Source: Stutzerimonas stutzeri
Lineage (GTDB): Bacteria > Pseudomonadota > Gammaproteobacteria > Pseudomonadales > Pseudomonadaceae
NCBI RefSeq assembly: GCF_009789555.1
Contig: NZ_CP046902.1
Location: forward strand, 856,001-920,000
Reading direction: 5' to 3'
DNA length: 64,000 nt
The position numbers were made by a program, and so were the translations under genes. Numbering within the stretch: the first letter of the stretch is position 1; the number at the start of each line of letters is the position of its first letter. Positions 49,861 to 59,295 of the stretch are shown here, in pieces. The notes below the pieces were generated by a model. It had not been told where the DNA came from. It ran no database searches and was given only the letters and a program-made list of their open reading frames with translations.

Positions 49861-51312
49861 TTATTCCACGGCCTTGACCATGTCCTCGACGACCTTCTTG
49901 GCATCGCCGAAGACCATCATGGTCTTGTCCATGTAGAACAGCTCGTTATCGAGCCCCGCATAGCCGCTGGCCATGGAGCGCTTGTTGACGATGACCGTCT
50001 TGGCCTTGTACGCCTCGAGGATCGGCATGCCGGCGATGGGCGACTTCGGATCGTTCTTCGCCGCTGGGTTGACCACGTCGTTGGCGCCCAGCACCAGCAC
50101 CACGTCGGCCTGGCCGAACTCGGAGTTGATGTCGTCCATCTCGAAGACCTGCTCGTAAGGCACTTCGGCTTCGGCCAGCAACACGTTCATGTGGCCGGGC
50201 ATGCGACCAGCGACCGGGTGGATCGCGTACTTCACGGTCACGCCCATATGGGTCAGCTTCTCGGCCAGTTCCATCAGCGCGTGCTGCGCGCGGGCCACCG
50301 CCAGGCCGTAGCCGGGGACGATGATCACGGTGTCGGCGTTCGACAGCAGGAATGCCGCGTCATCGCTGGAACCCGATTTGACCGGACGCTGCTCCTGGCT
50401 GCCCTTGGCAGGGCCGGCATCGGCGTCACCACCGAAGCCGCCAAGGATCACGTTGAAGAACGAGCGGTTCATCGCCTTGCACATGATGTAGGAGAGGATC
50501 GCGCCGCTCGAACCGACCAGGGAGCCGGCGATGATCAGCATCGAGTTGTTCAGCGAAAAGCCGATACCGGCTGCCGCCCAGCCCGAGTAGCTGTTGAGCA
50601 TCGAGACCACCACCGGCATGTCGGCGCCGCCGATGGGGATGATGATCAGCACGCCGATCACGAAGGCCAGCGCCACCAGCAGCATGAACGCGGTGAAGTT
50701 GCCGCTGAAGGTGTAGATCAGGCCCAGCACCAGGATCGCCACGCCAACGGCGAGGTTGATCTTGTGCTGGTTGGCGAACACCACTGGCGCGCCCTGGAAC
50801 AGGCGGAACTTGTACTTGCCAGACAGCTTGCCGAAGGCGATCACCGAGCCGGAGAAGGTGATGGCGCCGATCGCCGCACCGAGGAACAGCTCCAGGCGGT
50901 TACCGGCCGGAATCGGATAGCCGATGGCCTGGACGATACCCAGCGATTGCGGCTCGAGCACCGCGGCGATGGCGATGAACACCGCGGCCAGGCCGATCAT
51001 GCTGTGCATGAAGGCAACCAGCTCGGGCATTTTGGTCATCTCGACGCGCTTGGCCATCAGCGTGCCGATGCTGCCGCCGATCAGCAGGCCGAGGACGATA
51101 AAGCCCAGGCCGCTCCAGGGGCTGGCGCTCTCGGCCAGCTGTGAGCCGAGCTTGAACACGAGGAACACCGTGGTGACCACGGCGATGCCCATGCCGATCA
51201 TGCCAAACAGGTTGCCACGGCGTGAGGTGGTGGGGTGCGACAGGCCTTTCAAGGCCTGGATGAAACTCACCGAAGCGATGAGGTAGAGCAGGGTGATCAG
51301 GTTCATGCTCAT
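49861..51312 (-). CDS. pntB: NAD(P) transhydrogenase subunit beta
   Basis: The 483-residue subunit has an N-terminal membrane domain of about nine helices (1-270) and a C-terminal NADP(H)-binding Rossmann domain (about 300-483) with VIIVPGYGLAVARAQ and VLVLGANDVVNPAAKNDP in part. With PntAa and PntAb it couples hydride transfer between NADH and NADP+ to proton translocation. Its start overlaps the pntAb stop (ATGA). Confidence 0.96.
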   Translation of the reverse strand: MSMNLITLLYLIASVSFIQALKGLSHPTTSRRGNLFGMIGMGIAVVTTVFLVFKLGSQLAESASPWSGLGFIVLGLLIGGSIGTLMAKRVEMTKMPELVAFMHSMIGLAAVFIAIAAVLEPQSLGIVQAIGYPIPAGNRLELFLGAAIGAITFSGSVIAFGKLSGKYKFRLFQGAPVVFANQHKINLAVGVAILVLGLIYTFSGNFTAFMLLVALAFVIGVLIIIPIGGADMPVVVSMLNSYSGWAAAGIGFSLNNSMLIIAGSLVGSSGAILSYIMCKAMNRSFFNVILGGFGGDADAGPAKGSQEQRPVKSGSSDDAAFLLSNADTVIIVPGYGLAVARAQHALMELAEKLTHMGVTVKYAIHPVAGRMPGHMNVLLAEAEVPYEQVFEMDDINSEFGQADVVLVLGANDVVNPAAKNDPKSPIAGMPILEAYKAKTVIVNKRSMASGYAGLDNELFYMDKTMMVFGDAKKVVEDMVKAVE

Positions 51313-51641
51313 GGCTTGGACTCCGCCTTGGCGCTGCCGGCAACGGGCGCGCGCTCCTTCTTCTTGAACATTTCCAGCATGCGGCGGGTGACCAGGAAGC
51401 CACCGAAAACATTGACCGCAGCCAGGGTCACGGCCAGGGTGCCCATCAGCTTGCCCATCGGAGTGACGGTCAGGGCGGCGGCGAGCATGGCGCCGACGAT
51501 GACGATTGCCGAAATCGCGTTGGTGACCGCCATCAGCGGCGTGTGCAGCGCGGGGGTGACGTTCCAGACCACGTGGTAGCCGACGTAGATCGCCAGCACG
51601 AAGATGATCAGGTTGTAGATGCCGTCAGAAATCAGGTCCAT
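51309..51641 (-). CDS. pntAb: NAD(P) transhydrogenase subunit alpha, part 2 (membrane part)
   Basis: The 110-residue protein contains three helices (about 8-30, 36-58, 63-85) and corresponds to the C-terminal membrane region of single-chain PntA. TPALHTPLMAVTNAISAIV is the conserved segment. The three-gene split pntAa-pntAb-pntB is the usual form in pseudomonads. It ends in a charged tail (FKKKERAP). Confidence 0.95.
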   Translation of the reverse strand: MDLISDGIYNLIIFVLAIYVGYHVVWNVTPALHTPLMAVTNAISAIVIVGAMLAAALTVTPMGKLMGTLAVTLAAVNVFGGFLVTRRMLEMFKKKERAPVAGSAKAESKP

Positions 51642-51653
51642 TGCAAGGCTCCC

Positions 51654-52775
51654 TTAACCGTTGGTGCGCACGATCTGGCCGTCACGGCACATCAGGCACG
51701 CGGCGACGATGTCGTCTTCGAGATTGAGCTGGAACCGGGCGTCGCCATCGATCACCAGCTTGAGGAAGTCCAGCAGGTTGCGCGCGTACAGCGCCGAGGC
51801 ATCCGCCGGCACGAGGGTCGCCAGGTTGGTGTAGCCGACCAGCGTCACCCCATGCTTGACCACCACCTGATCGGCTTCGGTCAACGGGCAGTTGCCGCCC
51901 TGGGACGCGGCGAGGTCGATCACCACCGAGCCGGGTTTCATCTGCTGCACGGTCTCTTCCTGCAACAGCGTCGGTGCCTTGCGGCCCGGGATCAGCGCGG
52001 TGGTGATGATGATGTCGGCCTGCTTGGCGCGCTCATGCACAGCCTGAGCCTGACGGGTCATCCAGGACGCCGGCATCGGTCGCGCATAGCCGCCGACACC
52101 TTCTGCGCACTCACGCTCCTCGTCGGTCTCGAATGGCACGTCGACGAACTTGGCGCCCAGCGATTCGATCTGCTCCTTCACCGCCGGACGCACGTCCGAG
52201 GCCTCGATCACCGCGCCCAGGCGCTTGGCCGTGGCAATCGCCTGCAAGCCGGCGACGCCCGCGCCGAGGATCAGCACCCGTGCGGCTTTCACCGTGCCGG
52301 CGGCGGTCATCAGCATCGGCATGAAGCGCGGATACTGATTGGCGGCGACCATCACCGCCTTGTAGCCGGCGATGTTGGCCTGCGACGACAGCACGTCCAG
52401 GCTCTGCGCGCGCGAGGTGCGCGGCGCCGCTTCCAGGGCGAATGCGGTGATGCCGCGTGCGGCCATGCGCGCGATGTTGTCGTTGTCGAAGGGATTGAGC
52501 ATGCCGATCAGCACCGTGCCTGGCTGCATCTGCGCCAGTTCGGTTTCGCTCGGTGCGCTCACCTTCAGCAGGATCTCTGCTGCGAACGCCGCAGCGGCAT
52601 CGGCGATGGTAGCGCCTGCCGCCTCATAGGCACTGTCCGGGACGCTGGCCTGTACGCCAGCCCCGCTCTGCACCGTGACCCGATGCCCTTGGCCGATCAG
52701 CTTCTTGACGGTTTCCGGTGTTGCGGCAACGCGCGTTTCACCGGGCCTGGTTTCGAGAGGAACACCAATATGCAT
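51654..52775 (-). CDS. pntAa: NAD(P) transhydrogenase subunit alpha, part 1 (NAD-binding)
   Basis: The 373-residue soluble subunit begins MHIGVPLETRPGETRVAATP and has the NAD-binding fold VLILGAGVAGLQAIATAKRLGA near residue 170, in part. The mobile-loop region is near YARPM and IITTALIPGRKAP. Start ATG 52775 has an AGGAGAACAAG ribosome site. It is the first gene of the operon, so its promoter lies in the 52776-53312 spacer. Confidence 0.95.
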   Translation of the reverse strand: MHIGVPLETRPGETRVAATPETVKKLIGQGHRVTVQSGAGVQASVPDSAYEAAGATIADAAAAFAAEILLKVSAPSETELAQMQPGTVLIGMLNPFDNDNIARMAARGITAFALEAAPRTSRAQSLDVLSSQANIAGYKAVMVAANQYPRFMPMLMTAAGTVKAARVLILGAGVAGLQAIATAKRLGAVIEASDVRPAVKEQIESLGAKFVDVPFETDEERECAEGVGGYARPMPASWMTRQAQAVHERAKQADIIITTALIPGRKAPTLLQEETVQQMKPGSVVIDLAASQGGNCPLTEADQVVVKHGVTLVGYTNLATLVPADASALYARNLLDFLKLVIDGDARFQLNLEDDIVAACLMCRDGQIVRTNG

Positions 52776-53312
52776 TGTTCTTGTTCTCCTGCTTGATCGT
52801 AACCAGCGATCTCGGCACGGTAGGCCGTCCCTCGGACCGCTGGTGGTCCTGTTCGCCCGACCACTGCGAATGGCGGTCGAGTGTTTGTATCGGCTACGGG
52901 CCCCCGCACTGCTGGTTTGAGCCTGCTGCGGCGCGGCATTCTGCAAGCGCCGAGAAAATCAAACAACTGTTTTAATCGGAACCCGAAGGCGCCTCTGCGT
53001 TCACTTCGTGACTGTTAGGTTGCTAGGTATCGCTGCAGGCTGCGCCGGTATTGGCTTGCAGCCATGCCACACACGCAGACGCCGGGTTATGCGCGGCGCA
53101 ATCATGAATGACGGGCCATAGACGGGGTATTCGTCGCAGGCGTTGTCTATATTCGACCTGGGTGCCGTTTTGCGGCCGACCCGGTTCGACAGCGCGGAAA
53201 AAACTGTCAGCGGTTTGCAATGTCATGCATTCCTTGTAGTCCAAAGTGGTTGGTTGCGCCGACTTCGGACTGCCGACGAACTTCGATTGCATTGCTCGCG
53301 AGAAATTCAGCC
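52776..53312. other. 537-bp spacer between divergent pntAa and gspE
   Basis: No gene could be supported. The spacer must hold the promoter of the pnt operon and that of the gsp operon. It contains a small AT-rich block around 52965-52980 with an AAACA/TGTTT dyad, and a GACAG/CTGTC dyad at 53188-53208 around an A-tract before gspE. An in-frame extension of gspE to 53220 has no ribosome site and an unusual composition, and is rejected. The divergent gspC-gspD genes found here in classical xcp loci are absent. Confidence 0.6.
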
Positions 53313-54827
53313 ATGGCCGAACTGGATGTGAACGAGATGACCACGCTGTTTGAAGAGCCGGTCCAGCGGCGTCTGCCGTTCGCCTTCGCTCGGCGTCACG
53401 GCGTGATTCTCCTGGACCGTCCGGAAGGCCTGCGGCTGTGTGCCCGCGAAGGCGCCCCGCTGACCGCGCTGCAGGAGGCTCAACGCGTCGCCGGTGGCCC
53501 GCTGGCGATGCAATGGCTGGCCCAGGACGAATTCGAGCAGGCGCTGAGTGCCGCCTACCAGCACGACTCCTCGGCCGCGATGCTGATGGTCGAAGGGCTG
53601 GGCGACGAGATGGACCTGCACAGCCTGGCCGACCAGATCCAGGAGACCGAAGACCTGCTCGAGCAGGAAGACGATGCGCCGATCATTCGCCTGATCAATG
53701 CCATTCTTGGCGAGGCGATCAAGGAAAACGCTTCGGATATCCACGTCGAGACTTTCGAGAAACGCCTGGTGATCCGCTTCCGGATCGACGGCATCCTGCG
53801 TGAAGTGGTTCAGCCCAAGCGCGAGCTGGCGGCGTTGCTGGTGTCACGCATCAAGGTCATGGCGCGGCTGGACATTGCCGAAAAACGCATCCCTCAGGAC
53901 GGCCGGATTTCCCTGCGGGTCGGCGGCCGGGAGGTCGATATCCGCGTCTCCACCTTGCCCTCGGCCAATGGCGAACGGGTGGTGCTGCGTCTGCTCGACA
54001 AGCAGGCTGGCCGCCTGACATTGCGACATCTCGGCATGAGCGATCACGATCGCCAGGTGATGGAACAGGCGGTGCAGAAGCCTCACGGCATCATCCTGGT
54101 CACCGGCCCGACCGGCTCGGGCAAGACCACCACGCTGTATGCCAGCCTGGTCACGCTCAACGACCGCTCGCGCAACATCCTCACCGTCGAGGACCCGATC
54201 GAATATAACCTCGAAGGCATCGGCCAGACCCAGGTCAACACCAAGGTCGACATGACCTTCGCCCGGGGGCTGCGCGCGATCCTGCGCCAGGATCCGGACG
54301 TGGTGATGGTCGGCGAAATCCGCGACCAGGAAACCGCCGACATGGCGGTGCAGGCCTCGCTCACCGGCCACCTGGTGCTGTCCACGCTGCACACCAACAG
54401 CGCCATCGGTGCGGTCACGCGTCTGGTGGACATGGGTGTCGAACCCTTCCTGATTTCATCCTCGCTGCTCGGCGTGCTGGCCCAGCGCCTCGTCCGGGTG
54501 CTGTGTAATGACTGCAAACGCGCCTATGTCGCCGACGAGGCCGAGTGCGCGTTGTTCGGGCTCGCCCCGAGCGAGGCGCCGACGCTGTATCACGCCGAGG
54601 GGTGCGATCTGTGCCGCCAGTTGGGCTATCGAGGGCGAACCGGTATCTACGAGCTGGTGATGTTCGACGACACCCTGCGCAGCATGATCCATACCCGCGC
54701 GCCGGAGCAGGAGATGCTCCGCCACGCGCGCCGGCTGGGCCCGAGCATCCGCGACGATGGCCTGCGCAAGGTGCGTGAAGGCGTGACCACCATCGAAGAA
54801 GTATTGCGCGTGACCCGCGAGGAATAG
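53313..54827 (+). CDS. gspE: type II secretion ATPase GspE
   Basis: The 504-residue cytoplasmic ATPase drives pseudopilus assembly. Walker A GPTGSGKTTT lies near residue 265, the Asp box and Walker B (ILRQDPDVVMVGEIRD) near 330, and the His box HTNSAIGAVTRL follows. A four-Cys zinc site (CNDC and CDLC) lies near 395-435. Start ATG 53313 (M-A-E-L-D) gives the XcpR length; the ribosome site is poor. It is first of the gspE-M operon. Confidence 0.95.
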   Translation: MAELDVNEMTTLFEEPVQRRLPFAFARRHGVILLDRPEGLRLCAREGAPLTALQEAQRVAGGPLAMQWLAQDEFEQALSAAYQHDSSAAMLMVEGLGDEMDLHSLADQIQETEDLLEQEDDAPIIRLINAILGEAIKENASDIHVETFEKRLVIRFRIDGILREVVQPKRELAALLVSRIKVMARLDIAEKRIPQDGRISLRVGGREVDIRVSTLPSANGERVVLRLLDKQAGRLTLRHLGMSDHDRQVMEQAVQKPHGIILVTGPTGSGKTTTLYASLVTLNDRSRNILTVEDPIEYNLEGIGQTQVNTKVDMTFARGLRAILRQDPDVVMVGEIRDQETADMAVQASLTGHLVLSTLHTNSAIGAVTRLVDMGVEPFLISSSLLGVLAQRLVRVLCNDCKRAYVADEAECALFGLAPSEAPTLYHAEGCDLCRQLGYRGRTGIYELVMFDDTLRSMIHTRAPEQEMLRHARRLGPSIRDDGLRKVREGVTTIEEVLRVTREE

Positions 54828-54830
54828 TTG

Positions 54831-54959
54831 ATGAGTTGTACCGCTACATGGGCCCCGCAGGCACTGCGCAGGATCGAGCGCGGCGTCCGTCATCGGGCTG
54901 CGGAGCGGGGGAGGCCCGCACGCCCGGTTGAACGCCGTGGCGGTGGAGAATCGCGCTGA
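54831..54959 (+). CDS. possible 42-residue ORF bridging gspE and gspF
   Basis: An ATG three bases after the gspE stop has a well-spaced GAGGA ribosome site formed by the last gspE codons. The frame runs 42 codons and its TGA overlaps the gspF ATG (TGATG). The peptide is Arg- and Gly-rich with no recognisable domain. It may be a leader that couples gspF translation to gspE, or simply chance in GC-rich DNA. Confidence 0.35.
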   Translation: MSCTATWAPQALRRIERGVRHRAAERGRPARPVERRGGGESR

Positions 54960-56173
54960 TGGCGGCATTCGAATATATCGCCCTCGACCCGCGTGGGCGT
55001 GAGCAGAAAGGGTTGATCGAGGCCGATAGCGCGCGGCAGGCGCGTCAGTTGCTGCGCGAAAAGCAATGGTCGCCGCTGGAGGTGAAACAGGCCAAGGCCC
55101 GGGAAGACACCACTGGCGGCGGCTTCGCCTTTGGTCGCGGGTTGTCGGCGCGCGACCTGGCGCTGGTGACCCGTCAGCTCGCCACGCTGGTCCAGGCCGC
55201 GCTGCCCATCGAGGAAGCCTTGCGCGCCGCGGCGGCGCAATCGACCTCGCAAAAGATCAAGTCGATGCTGCTGGCCGTCCGCGCCCGGGTGATGGAGGGC
55301 CACAGCCTGGCGGGGTCGCTGCGCGAATACCCCTCCGCCTTTCCGGAGCTTTATCGAGCGACGGTGGCGGCAGGCGAGCATGCCGGGCACCTTGGACTGG
55401 TCCTCGACCAGTTGGCTGACTACACCGATCAGCGCCAGCAGTCACGGCAGAAGATCCAGTTGGCATTGCTGTACCCGGTGATCCTGTTGGTCGCTTCGCT
55501 GGCGATTGTGGTGTTGTTGCTGGGCTACGTGGTGCCGGATGTGGTGAAGGTCTTCGTCAACACCGGCCAGTCGCTGCCGGCGTTGACCACCGGGCTGATT
55601 GCCGTGAGCGAGGCGGTGCAGCGCTGGGGCTGGCTGATGTTCGTGGGCATCGTCGTGGCTGGCTTCGGCATGCGCCAGGCGCTGCGCGACGAAAACATCA
55701 AGCGTCGCTGGCACGCGCTGATCCTGCGTATCCCGCTGGTAGGGCGTCTGGCGCGCGCGACCAATACGGCGCGTTTCGCCTCGACCCTGGCGATCCTCAC
55801 CCGCAGCGGTGTGCCGCTGGTGGATGCGCTCGGCATTGCCGCGGCGGTGATCGCCAACCTGCGCATTCGCGACAAAGTCATCGAGGCGGCGCAGCGGGTA
55901 CGCGAGGGCGGCAGCCTGACCCGTGCCCTGGACGCCACCGGCGAGTTCCCGCCGATGATGCTGCACATGATCGCCAGCGGCGAGAAATCCGGCGAGCTGG
56001 ACCAGATGCTCGCCCGGACCGCGCGTAACCAGGAAAACGACCTGGCCGCGCAGGTCTCGTTGCTGGTCGGTCTTTTCGAGCCCTTCATGCTGGTGTTCAT
56101 GGGGGCCGTGGTATTGGTGATCGTCCTGGCGATCCTGCTGCCGATTCTTTCTCTCAATCAACTGGTGGGCTAG
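54959..56173 (+). CDS. gspF: type II secretion inner-membrane protein GspF
   Basis: The 404-residue platform protein has two similar T2SSF domains (about 70-190 and 275-395) and three transmembrane helices, the first of them near 170-192 (LLYPVILLVASLAIVVLLLGYVVP, in part). Family blocks are RQLATLVQAALPIEEAL and ATLAILTRSGVPLVDAL. A ribosome site is less clear than for other genes; translation may be coupled to the preceding short ORF. It ends overlapping the TAGTG before gspG. Confidence 0.95.
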   Translation: MAAFEYIALDPRGREQKGLIEADSARQARQLLREKQWSPLEVKQAKAREDTTGGGFAFGRGLSARDLALVTRQLATLVQAALPIEEALRAAAAQSTSQKIKSMLLAVRARVMEGHSLAGSLREYPSAFPELYRATVAAGEHAGHLGLVLDQLADYTDQRQQSRQKIQLALLYPVILLVASLAIVVLLLGYVVPDVVKVFVNTGQSLPALTTGLIAVSEAVQRWGWLMFVGIVVAGFGMRQALRDENIKRRWHALILRIPLVGRLARATNTARFASTLAILTRSGVPLVDALGIAAAVIANLRIRDKVIEAAQRVREGGSLTRALDATGEFPPMMLHMIASGEKSGELDQMLARTARNQENDLAAQVSLLVGLFEPFMLVFMGAVVLVIVLAILLPILSLNQLVG

Positions 56174-56178
56174 TGAGC

Positions 56179-56613
56179 ATGACGTTGAACGAACGCACAC
56201 AGAGGGGCTTCACCCTCATCGAAATCATGGTCGTGGTGGTCATCCTCGGCATCCTCGCCGCGCTGGTGGTGCCGCAGGTGATGAACCGTCCGGATCAGGC
56301 CAAGGTGACCGTGGCCAAGGGTGACATCAAGGCCATCAGCGCCGCCCTGGACATGTACAAACTGGATAACTACGCCTACCCCAGCACCCAACAGGGCCTG
56401 GACGCGCTGGTGGAAAAGCCCGGTGGCAACCCGCAGCCGAAGAACTGGAACCGCGACGGTTACCTCAAGCGCGTGCCCAAGGACCCATGGGGCAATGAAT
56501 ACCAATACCTGTCGCCAGGAACCCAGGGCCCGTTCGATCTGTACTCCTACGGTGCCGATGGCAAGCAGGGCGGCTCCGAGCTGAACGCGGATATCGGCAA
56601 CTGGGACCTCTGA
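56179..56613 (+). CDS. gspG: major pseudopilin GspG
   Basis: The 144-residue major pseudopilin has a prepilin peptidase site RG/FTLIEIMVVVVIL with Glu at +5. The globular part contains ALDMYKLDNYAYPST, DPWGNEYQY, and the calcium-site-like C-terminal loop (LYSYGADGKQGG). ATG 56179 is preferred to the overlapping GTG 56173. It polymerises into the pseudopilus that pushes substrates through the outer membrane. Confidence 0.96.
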   Translation: MTLNERTQRGFTLIEIMVVVVILGILAALVVPQVMNRPDQAKVTVAKGDIKAISAALDMYKLDNYAYPSTQQGLDALVEKPGGNPQPKNWNRDGYLKRVPKDPWGNEYQYLSPGTQGPFDLYSYGADGKQGGSELNADIGNWDL

Positions 56614-56616
56614 TCG

Positions 56617-57192
56617 ATGCATCGGGCGCGTCGGGACGGCGGCTTCACGCTGATCGAGCTGTTGGTCGTGATCGTTATTCTCGGCAGCCTGGTGGGGCTG
56701 GCGATGCTGTCGATGGGCAGTTCCAGTTCGTCCCGTGAAGTGCGAGACGAGGCGCAGCGACTGGCGACGCTGATTGGCCTGATGGCCGACGAAGCGGTGC
56801 TCGACAGCCGAGAGTACGGCCTGCTGATCAGCCGTGACGGTTATCGCGTGATGCACTACGACGAGACTGACGCGCGCTGGCGCGATGCCGGAGACGGCGA
56901 GGCGCACCAGGCGCCGGAGTGGATACGGCTGGAGCTGGAGCTCGATGGCGCGCCGCTGAAGCTGATCGCGCCGGTCAAGCGCGAGGATGATCCTATCGGA
57001 CTGTCCGATGAGCGTGACCGCGAGCGTCGTCGTGCGCCCCGCGTGCAGCCACAGCTGCTGATCCTTTCGAGCGGCGAGCTTTCGCCGTTCACGCTGACCT
57101 TTTCCGATCAACGCCCAGGCGGCACCCGCTGGGTCGTGTCCAGCGATGGCTTTCGCATGCCGCGCGCCGAACCGCAGGATGCGCGCCGATGA
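56617..57192 (+). CDS. gspH: minor pseudopilin GspH
   Basis: The 191-residue minor pseudopilin has a prepilin leader cleaved before FTLIELLVVIVILG (GG/FTLIE). The middle has RLATLIGLMADEAVLDSREYGL typical of GspH in part, and a variable C-terminal domain rich in Arg (DERDRERRRAPR). It overlaps gspI by 4 bp (ATGA). Confidence 0.92.
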   Translation: MHRARRDGGFTLIELLVVIVILGSLVGLAMLSMGSSSSSREVRDEAQRLATLIGLMADEAVLDSREYGLLISRDGYRVMHYDETDARWRDAGDGEAHQAPEWIRLELELDGAPLKLIAPVKREDDPIGLSDERDRERRRAPRVQPQLLILSSGELSPFTLTFSDQRPGGTRWVVSSDGFRMPRAEPQDARR

Positions 57193-57593
57193 GCGGCGAG
57201 CCGTCCCGTTCGCCTGGTTTCACCCTGCTGGAAGTGCTGGTGGCATTGGCGATCTTCGCCATCGTGGCCGCGGTGGTGCTGACCGCCGCCGGGCGCAGCG
57301 TGAACAACGCCGGGCGGCTGGAGGCGCTGACGCTGGCCGGCTGGATCGCCGACAACCGACTCACCGAGTTGCAACTCCAACAGCCCGCGCCCAGCGTCGG
57401 TCGAGAAGATCAGGACGTGGAGTTCGGCGGTCGCCGGTGGCAAACGCTCAGTGAGGTTCAGACCAGTGGCACGCCCGGCCTGCTGCGTATCCGCGTCTGG
57501 GTCGCGGCTGCCGAAGGGCGTGGCGGCAACCGCGGCTCGATCGACCAGCGCGCGGTGACCAGCCTGACCGGCTTCGTCGGGGTCGATCCATGA
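57189..57593 (+). CDS. gspI: minor pseudopilin GspI
   Basis: The 134-residue minor pseudopilin has the prepilin motif PG/FTLLEVLVALAIFAIV. The WIADNRLTELQLQ block is typical of GspI. GspI, J and K form the initiating tip complex of the pseudopilus. It overlaps both gspH and gspJ by 4 bp. Confidence 0.92.
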   Translation: MSGEPSRSPGFTLLEVLVALAIFAIVAAVVLTAAGRSVNNAGRLEALTLAGWIADNRLTELQLQQPAPSVGREDQDVEFGGRRWQTLSEVQTSGTPGLLRIRVWVAAAEGRGGNRGSIDQRAVTSLTGFVGVDP

Positions 57594-58312
57594 GCAGCCG
57601 GGCCGTGATACCTCGCGCCATGACGGGCTTCACCTTGCTGGAACTGCTGATCGCCATCGCCCTGTTCGCCCTGTTGGGGCTGGCGACCTACCGCATGCTC
57701 GAAGCTGTGTTGCGCAGCGATGAAGTGGTGCGCGCGCAGGAAGTCCAGTTGCGCGAGTTGGGACGAGCCGTATGGCGTCTCGAACAGGATCTGCTACAGG
57801 CCGTGCCGCGACCGGTGCGCGACGGCTACGGTGATGAGCAGAACGCCTTCATCGGCCAGCTGTCGAGCATGGAAGGCGGCGCCGCTCTGGAACTGACCCG
57901 CAGCGGCTGGCGCAATCCCACCGGGCTGCGTCGGGCGAACCTGCAGCGGGTCCGTTGGCACCTGGCCGGTGACAGCCTGGAGCGGCACTACTGGGTGGTG
58001 CTCGATCGGGACGTCGACAGTGAGCCGAGGGTACAACGGGTGCTCGACGAGGTCTCGGAATGGCGCTTGCGCTACCTCGATGCGCAGAACAGCTGGCATG
58101 AGGAGTGGCCGCCGTTCGACTTCGGCCGGGGTGACCCGGAAGACCAGGCGCGGCGTCTGCCGGTTGCGGTCGAGGTGTCGTTCGACCATCGGCGCTACGG
58201 CACCATCACCCGGCTGCTGCGCCTGCCCGACGGGCCGACGCCGGCGCCGCAGTTCGTCCAGCCGGATTCCCAGGGCGTGCCCGAGCCGGTGACCGAGGAC
58301 GAATTGCAATGA
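57590..58312 (+). CDS. gspJ: minor pseudopilin GspJ
   Basis: The 240-residue minor pseudopilin has the prepilin motif TG/FTLLELLIAIALFAL and the GspJ block ELGRAVWRLEQDLLQAVPRP. Its C-terminal region is Pro-rich (GPTPAPQFVQPD). It is translationally coupled to gspI and gspK. Confidence 0.92.
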   Translation: MSSRAVIPRAMTGFTLLELLIAIALFALLGLATYRMLEAVLRSDEVVRAQEVQLRELGRAVWRLEQDLLQAVPRPVRDGYGDEQNAFIGQLSSMEGGAALELTRSGWRNPTGLRRANLQRVRWHLAGDSLERHYWVVLDRDVDSEPRVQRVLDEVSEWRLRYLDAQNSWHEEWPPFDFGRGDPEDQARRLPVAVEVSFDHRRYGTITRLLRLPDGPTPAPQFVQPDSQGVPEPVTEDELQ

Positions 58313-59292
58313 AGGCCGAGCGTGGCGTCGCCCTGATCACCGTGCTGCTGGTGGTCGCCATCGTCACCGTGGTCTGCGCCGGCATGATCGCCCGCCAGCA
58401 ACTGTCGATCCGCGGCACGGCCAACCAGGCACAGGCCCGCCAGGCCTGGCACTACGCCCTGGGCGGCGAAGCCCTGGCCCAGTCGATACTGCGCCGCGAT
58501 CTGCGGGCGTCGGGCAACGGCACCGGACAACCCCCGGTCGATCATCTGCTCGAGCCCTGGGCGTTACCGCAGCCCGCGTACGATCTGGATGAAGGGCAGG
58601 GGCAGGTTCAGGTCCGTATCGAGGATCTGTCCGGGCGGTTCAACCTTAACAGCCTGGTGCAGCAGCAACAGCCCAACGCGGCGGCGCTGGCACAATTTCG
58701 TCGGCTGCTGCTGCGCCTGCAGATCAGCGAACCCTATGCCGAGCGGCTGGTCGACTGGCTGGACAGCGACCAGCAGCCCACTGGCGAGTACGGTGCCGAG
58801 GACAATGCCTACCTGCTGCTCGACCCGCCTTATCGCACCGCCGGACGGCGCCTCGAGGACCTTTCGGAGCTACGCTTGCTGCTCGACATGCGCGACGAAG
58901 ATTTCCAGCGCCTGGCGCCGCATGTCGCCACGTTGCCGGCCGACACGCCGCTCAACGTCAATACGGCCGGTGCCATGGTGCTGTCGAGTCTGGCCGACAA
59001 CCTCAGCCTGAGCGCCGCTGAAGCGCTGGTGCAGGCGCGGCGAGCCAGCGGGTTTCGCGATGTGGCGACCTTCATGGCGCAACCGGCGCTCGGCGGTGTC
59101 CAACTGGAGGGCACCCGCGTGGCGGTGACGAGTCAATTCTTTCAGGCCACCAGTGAAGTGCGCCTGGGCGATCGCCGACTGGCGTTGGTGAGTCGGCTGC
59201 GACGCGAGGACGACGGTGACGTTCGTGTCCTTCAGCGAAACCTGGGGCAGCCGCCACGGCTGCCCCGCCAAACCAACGATGGAGAGCGATAG
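58309..59292 (+). CDS. gspK: minor pseudopilin GspK
   Basis: The 327-residue protein is the large tip pseudopilin. The leader site RG/VALITVLLVVAI has Thr at +5 instead of Glu, a normal feature of GspK that caps the pseudopilus. Family blocks include YALGGEALAQSILRRD, DLSGRFNLNSLV and INVNTA-like PLNVNTAGAMVL. The last 30 residues extend beyond the pseudopilin fold. Confidence 0.92.
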   Translation: MKAERGVALITVLLVVAIVTVVCAGMIARQQLSIRGTANQAQARQAWHYALGGEALAQSILRRDLRASGNGTGQPPVDHLLEPWALPQPAYDLDEGQGQVQVRIEDLSGRFNLNSLVQQQQPNAAALAQFRRLLLRLQISEPYAERLVDWLDSDQQPTGEYGAEDNAYLLLDPPYRTAGRRLEDLSELRLLLDMRDEDFQRLAPHVATLPADTPLNVNTAGAMVLSSLADNLSLSAAEALVQARRASGFRDVATFMAQPALGGVQLEGTRVAVTSQFFQATSEVRLGDRRLALVSRLRREDDGDVRVLQRNLGQPPRLPRQTNDGER

Positions 59293-59295
59293 CGG

